Shown here: positions 4,585 through 5,708 of the stretch, piece after piece
Layout of the letters: every line of letters starts with the position of its first letter
Position numbering within the stretch: position 1 is the stretch's first letter
NCBI GenBank assembly: GCA_023419055.1
Contig: JAEZYO010000514.1
Location: 1 to 5,708, forward strand
DNA length: 5,708 bases
Origin: Pseudomonadota bacterium
GTDB taxonomy: Bacteria > Myxococcota > Polyangia > Polyangiales > Polyangiaceae
Reading direction: 5' to 3'
Notes under the pieces: model-generated
The model's database searches: none
What the model saw: only the letters and a program-made list of their open reading frames with translations
Told to the model about the DNA's origin: nothing
Made by a program: the position numbers and the translations under genes

Positions 4585-5708
4585 TCACGGCTGCCCGAGC
4601 GAGTTGATCCAGGTCTCGAAGATCAGCTTGCCGTCGGGGTCGACGTCCTCGGTGCCGAGCGGCGGCATGCTCCACTCCTGCCCCTTGGTGACGAGGCGCT
4701 GATAAATCGCGCTGTCCTCGGCGGAACCGGGAGCGACTCGCTTGGTTGCTTCCGGGTGGGCTCCGTCGAGCCAGACGATGTCCTGGTCGTAGAGCGCCTT
4801 GTACGCCGTGAAATCGCTGACGGGGCCGCCGAGCTCGCCCCACCTGAGCAACATGTCGAGGCCGGTCTGCGAGTTGCCCGAGCCCTTCGGGTTGTGGCAG
4901 TGCCCGCAGTTCGCGTGCAGGTAGCCGAAGAAGGTTCGCTCCGCCTCGGTGCCGGGCACGCTGAGCACCTGAGCGGGTGGCGCGGTGAGGAGGTTGTCCG
5001 TCATCAACGTCGAGAGGGTCCACTCGAGCGGGTCCGCCGCGTCGACGGGCGCGTGCGCGAGTTGAACCGCCGAGAAGCCGAGCACCTTGTCGGGCTGCTG
5101 GCTGTGACACTTCATGCAGTCGTCGGTGTTCGGGATGTCGTGCGGAGTCCCGGACGCGTTCTGGACTCCGTTCGGAACCGCGTCGGCTTCCGTTTGATCG
5201 CCACGCCAGTGGTAGGCGACCGCTTGCCACGCGCCCGACGGCTGCTTTTGAATCAGGCGCGTTTCGACTCGAGTGCCGTTGCGGGCGAACTCCTTCCAGA
5301 GCTTCGTGCCCGGAGGGAACTCCCAGAAGTCCATGTCGGTCGTGTCGATCTTGGTTCCGGCAGGGAGCGAGATCCAACGCTTCTTGGCGGCGCTGTCCGT
5401 CCATAAGTGGAAGGACGGCTCATAGGGGTGCACCCCTTCGCCGAGGGTAGTCATGTCGGCTTGGTAGAGCCCGGTCTCCGAGAGCAAGCAGGGCAGTCGC
5501 GTGTAGAGCGGCCCGTCCGCGCCGGCCATGTTGCAGGCGGTCGAACTCGAGCCGCCCGCGCCCGCGGTTCCGCCAGCGCCTGCTGCGCCACCTCCGCCGA
5601 CTCCTCCGGTTCCTGCGCTTCCTCCGGCGCCTGTGCCAGCAGTGCCGCCAGCGGGAGAACCCGCGGCTCCACCAGCAGTGCCGCCCACGCCGCCCGAGCC
5701 ACCTCCGC
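4585..5708 (-). CDS. Exported diheme c-type cytochrome (SO_2930-like), 5' end cut by window
   Basis: 373 codons are visible, ending at TGA (4585-4587). The frame runs off the right edge, and the GTG at 5686-5688 lies inside the linker and is not the start. Two covalent haem sites are present: CMKCH (5104-5118) and CGHCH (4894-4908). The methionine in MPPLGTE (4666-4668), before a C-terminal [13 protein letters not shown] helix, is a plausible axial ligand of the second haem. Ahead of the haems is a domain with [27 protein letters not shown] and VETRLI, then AYHWRGD and [11 protein letters not shown]. This order matches diheme cytochromes of the SO_2930 type as I recall them. The first 52 visible residues are almost only Gly, Ala, Ser and Thr, typical of the linker after a lipoprotein signal peptide in myxobacteria, so the protein probably sits anchored in the periplasm or at the cell surface. 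The role is electron transfer; the partner is unknown and no redox gene lies alongside. Confidence 0.93.
   Translation of the reverse strand, partial: GGGSGGVGGTAGGAAGSPAGGTAGTGAGGSAGTGGVGGGGAAGAGGTAGAGGSSSTACNMAGADGPLYTRLPCLLSETGLYQADMTTLGEGVHPYEPSFHLWTDSAAKKRWISLPAGTKIDTTDMDFWEFPPGTKLWKEFARNGTRVETRLIQKQPSGAWQAVAYHWRGDQTEADAVPNGVQNASGTPHDIPNTDDCMKCHSQQPDKVLGFSAVQLAHAPVDAADPLEWTLSTLMTDNLLTAPPAQVLSVPGTEAERTFFGYLHANCGHCHNPKGSGNSQTGLDMLLRWGELGGPVSDFTAYKALYDQDIVWLDGAHPEATKRVAPGSAEDSAIYQRLVTKGQEWSMPPLGTEDVDPDGKLIFETWINSLGQP
5551..5708 (-). repeat. Low-complexity DNA encoding the Gly-rich linker of the cytochrome
   Basis: This stretch encodes short GG-S/T/A-GG-type units. It contains a 14-bp direct repeat, CCAGCAGTGCCGCC, at 5636-5649 and 5672-5685. 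The copies are exactly 36 bp apart, so they keep the frame and encode the same GGTAG residues. Slippage or unequal recombination here would change linker length without breaking the protein. The repeat tract continues past the window edge. Confidence 0.75.

Noticed and set aside
4444..5406. 320-codon plus-strand frame opposite the cytochrome gene
   Set aside because: The opposite strand carries two CxxCH haem motifs and a full domain; this frame is its shadow.
5686..5688. GTG as start of the cytochrome gene
   Set aside because: The same Gly-rich frame continues upstream to the window edge, and an exported cytochrome needs a signal peptide, so the true start lies outside the window.

Overview
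The window is GC-rich DNA with five protein-coding genes, two of them cut by the window edges. It looks like a free-living, high-GC myxobacterium, perhaps of the Sorangium/Polyangium side. The best clue is the right-hand gene, a diheme c-type cytochrome whose N-terminal part is a long Gly/Ala/Ser/Thr linker of the kind common on exported lipoproteins of that group. This placement is an inference from composition and protein style; no marker gene is present.

Layout. Positions 1-3545 hold three minus-strand genes. In order of transcription they are an uncharacterised protein resembling DUF4261 (3545-2619), a glutathione S-transferase-fold protein (2512-1886), and an acetolactate-synthase-like thiamine-diphosphate (ThDP) enzyme (1600 to beyond position 1). 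The 106 and 285 bp gaps are long for a tight operon. The second gap opens with a striking pair of abutting inverted repeats just after the GST stop, so the ThDP enzyme probably has its own promoter. A 383 bp divergent spacer (3546-3928) follows. It holds no clear gene, but part of it has a coding-like minus-strand frame. A plus-strand hexapeptide-repeat acyltransferase (3929-4537) comes next. It converges on the cytochrome (minus strand, 4585 to beyond 5708) across a 47 bp spacer with a small inverted repeat.

How the genes relate. No shared pathway is obvious. The ThDP enzyme, GST-like protein and DUF4261-like protein share a strand but not an evident function. The acyltransferase has no polysaccharide genes beside it, and the cytochrome is an exported redox protein. 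The window reads as ordinary myxobacterial chromosome. I saw no tRNA, rRNA, CRISPR array, insertion sequence or complete mobile element. The points most worth a second look are the double hairpin at 1815-1879, the GST-like protein lacking the usual glutathione-contact motif, the non-canonical ThDP enzyme, and the coding-like stretch opposite the acyltransferase start.
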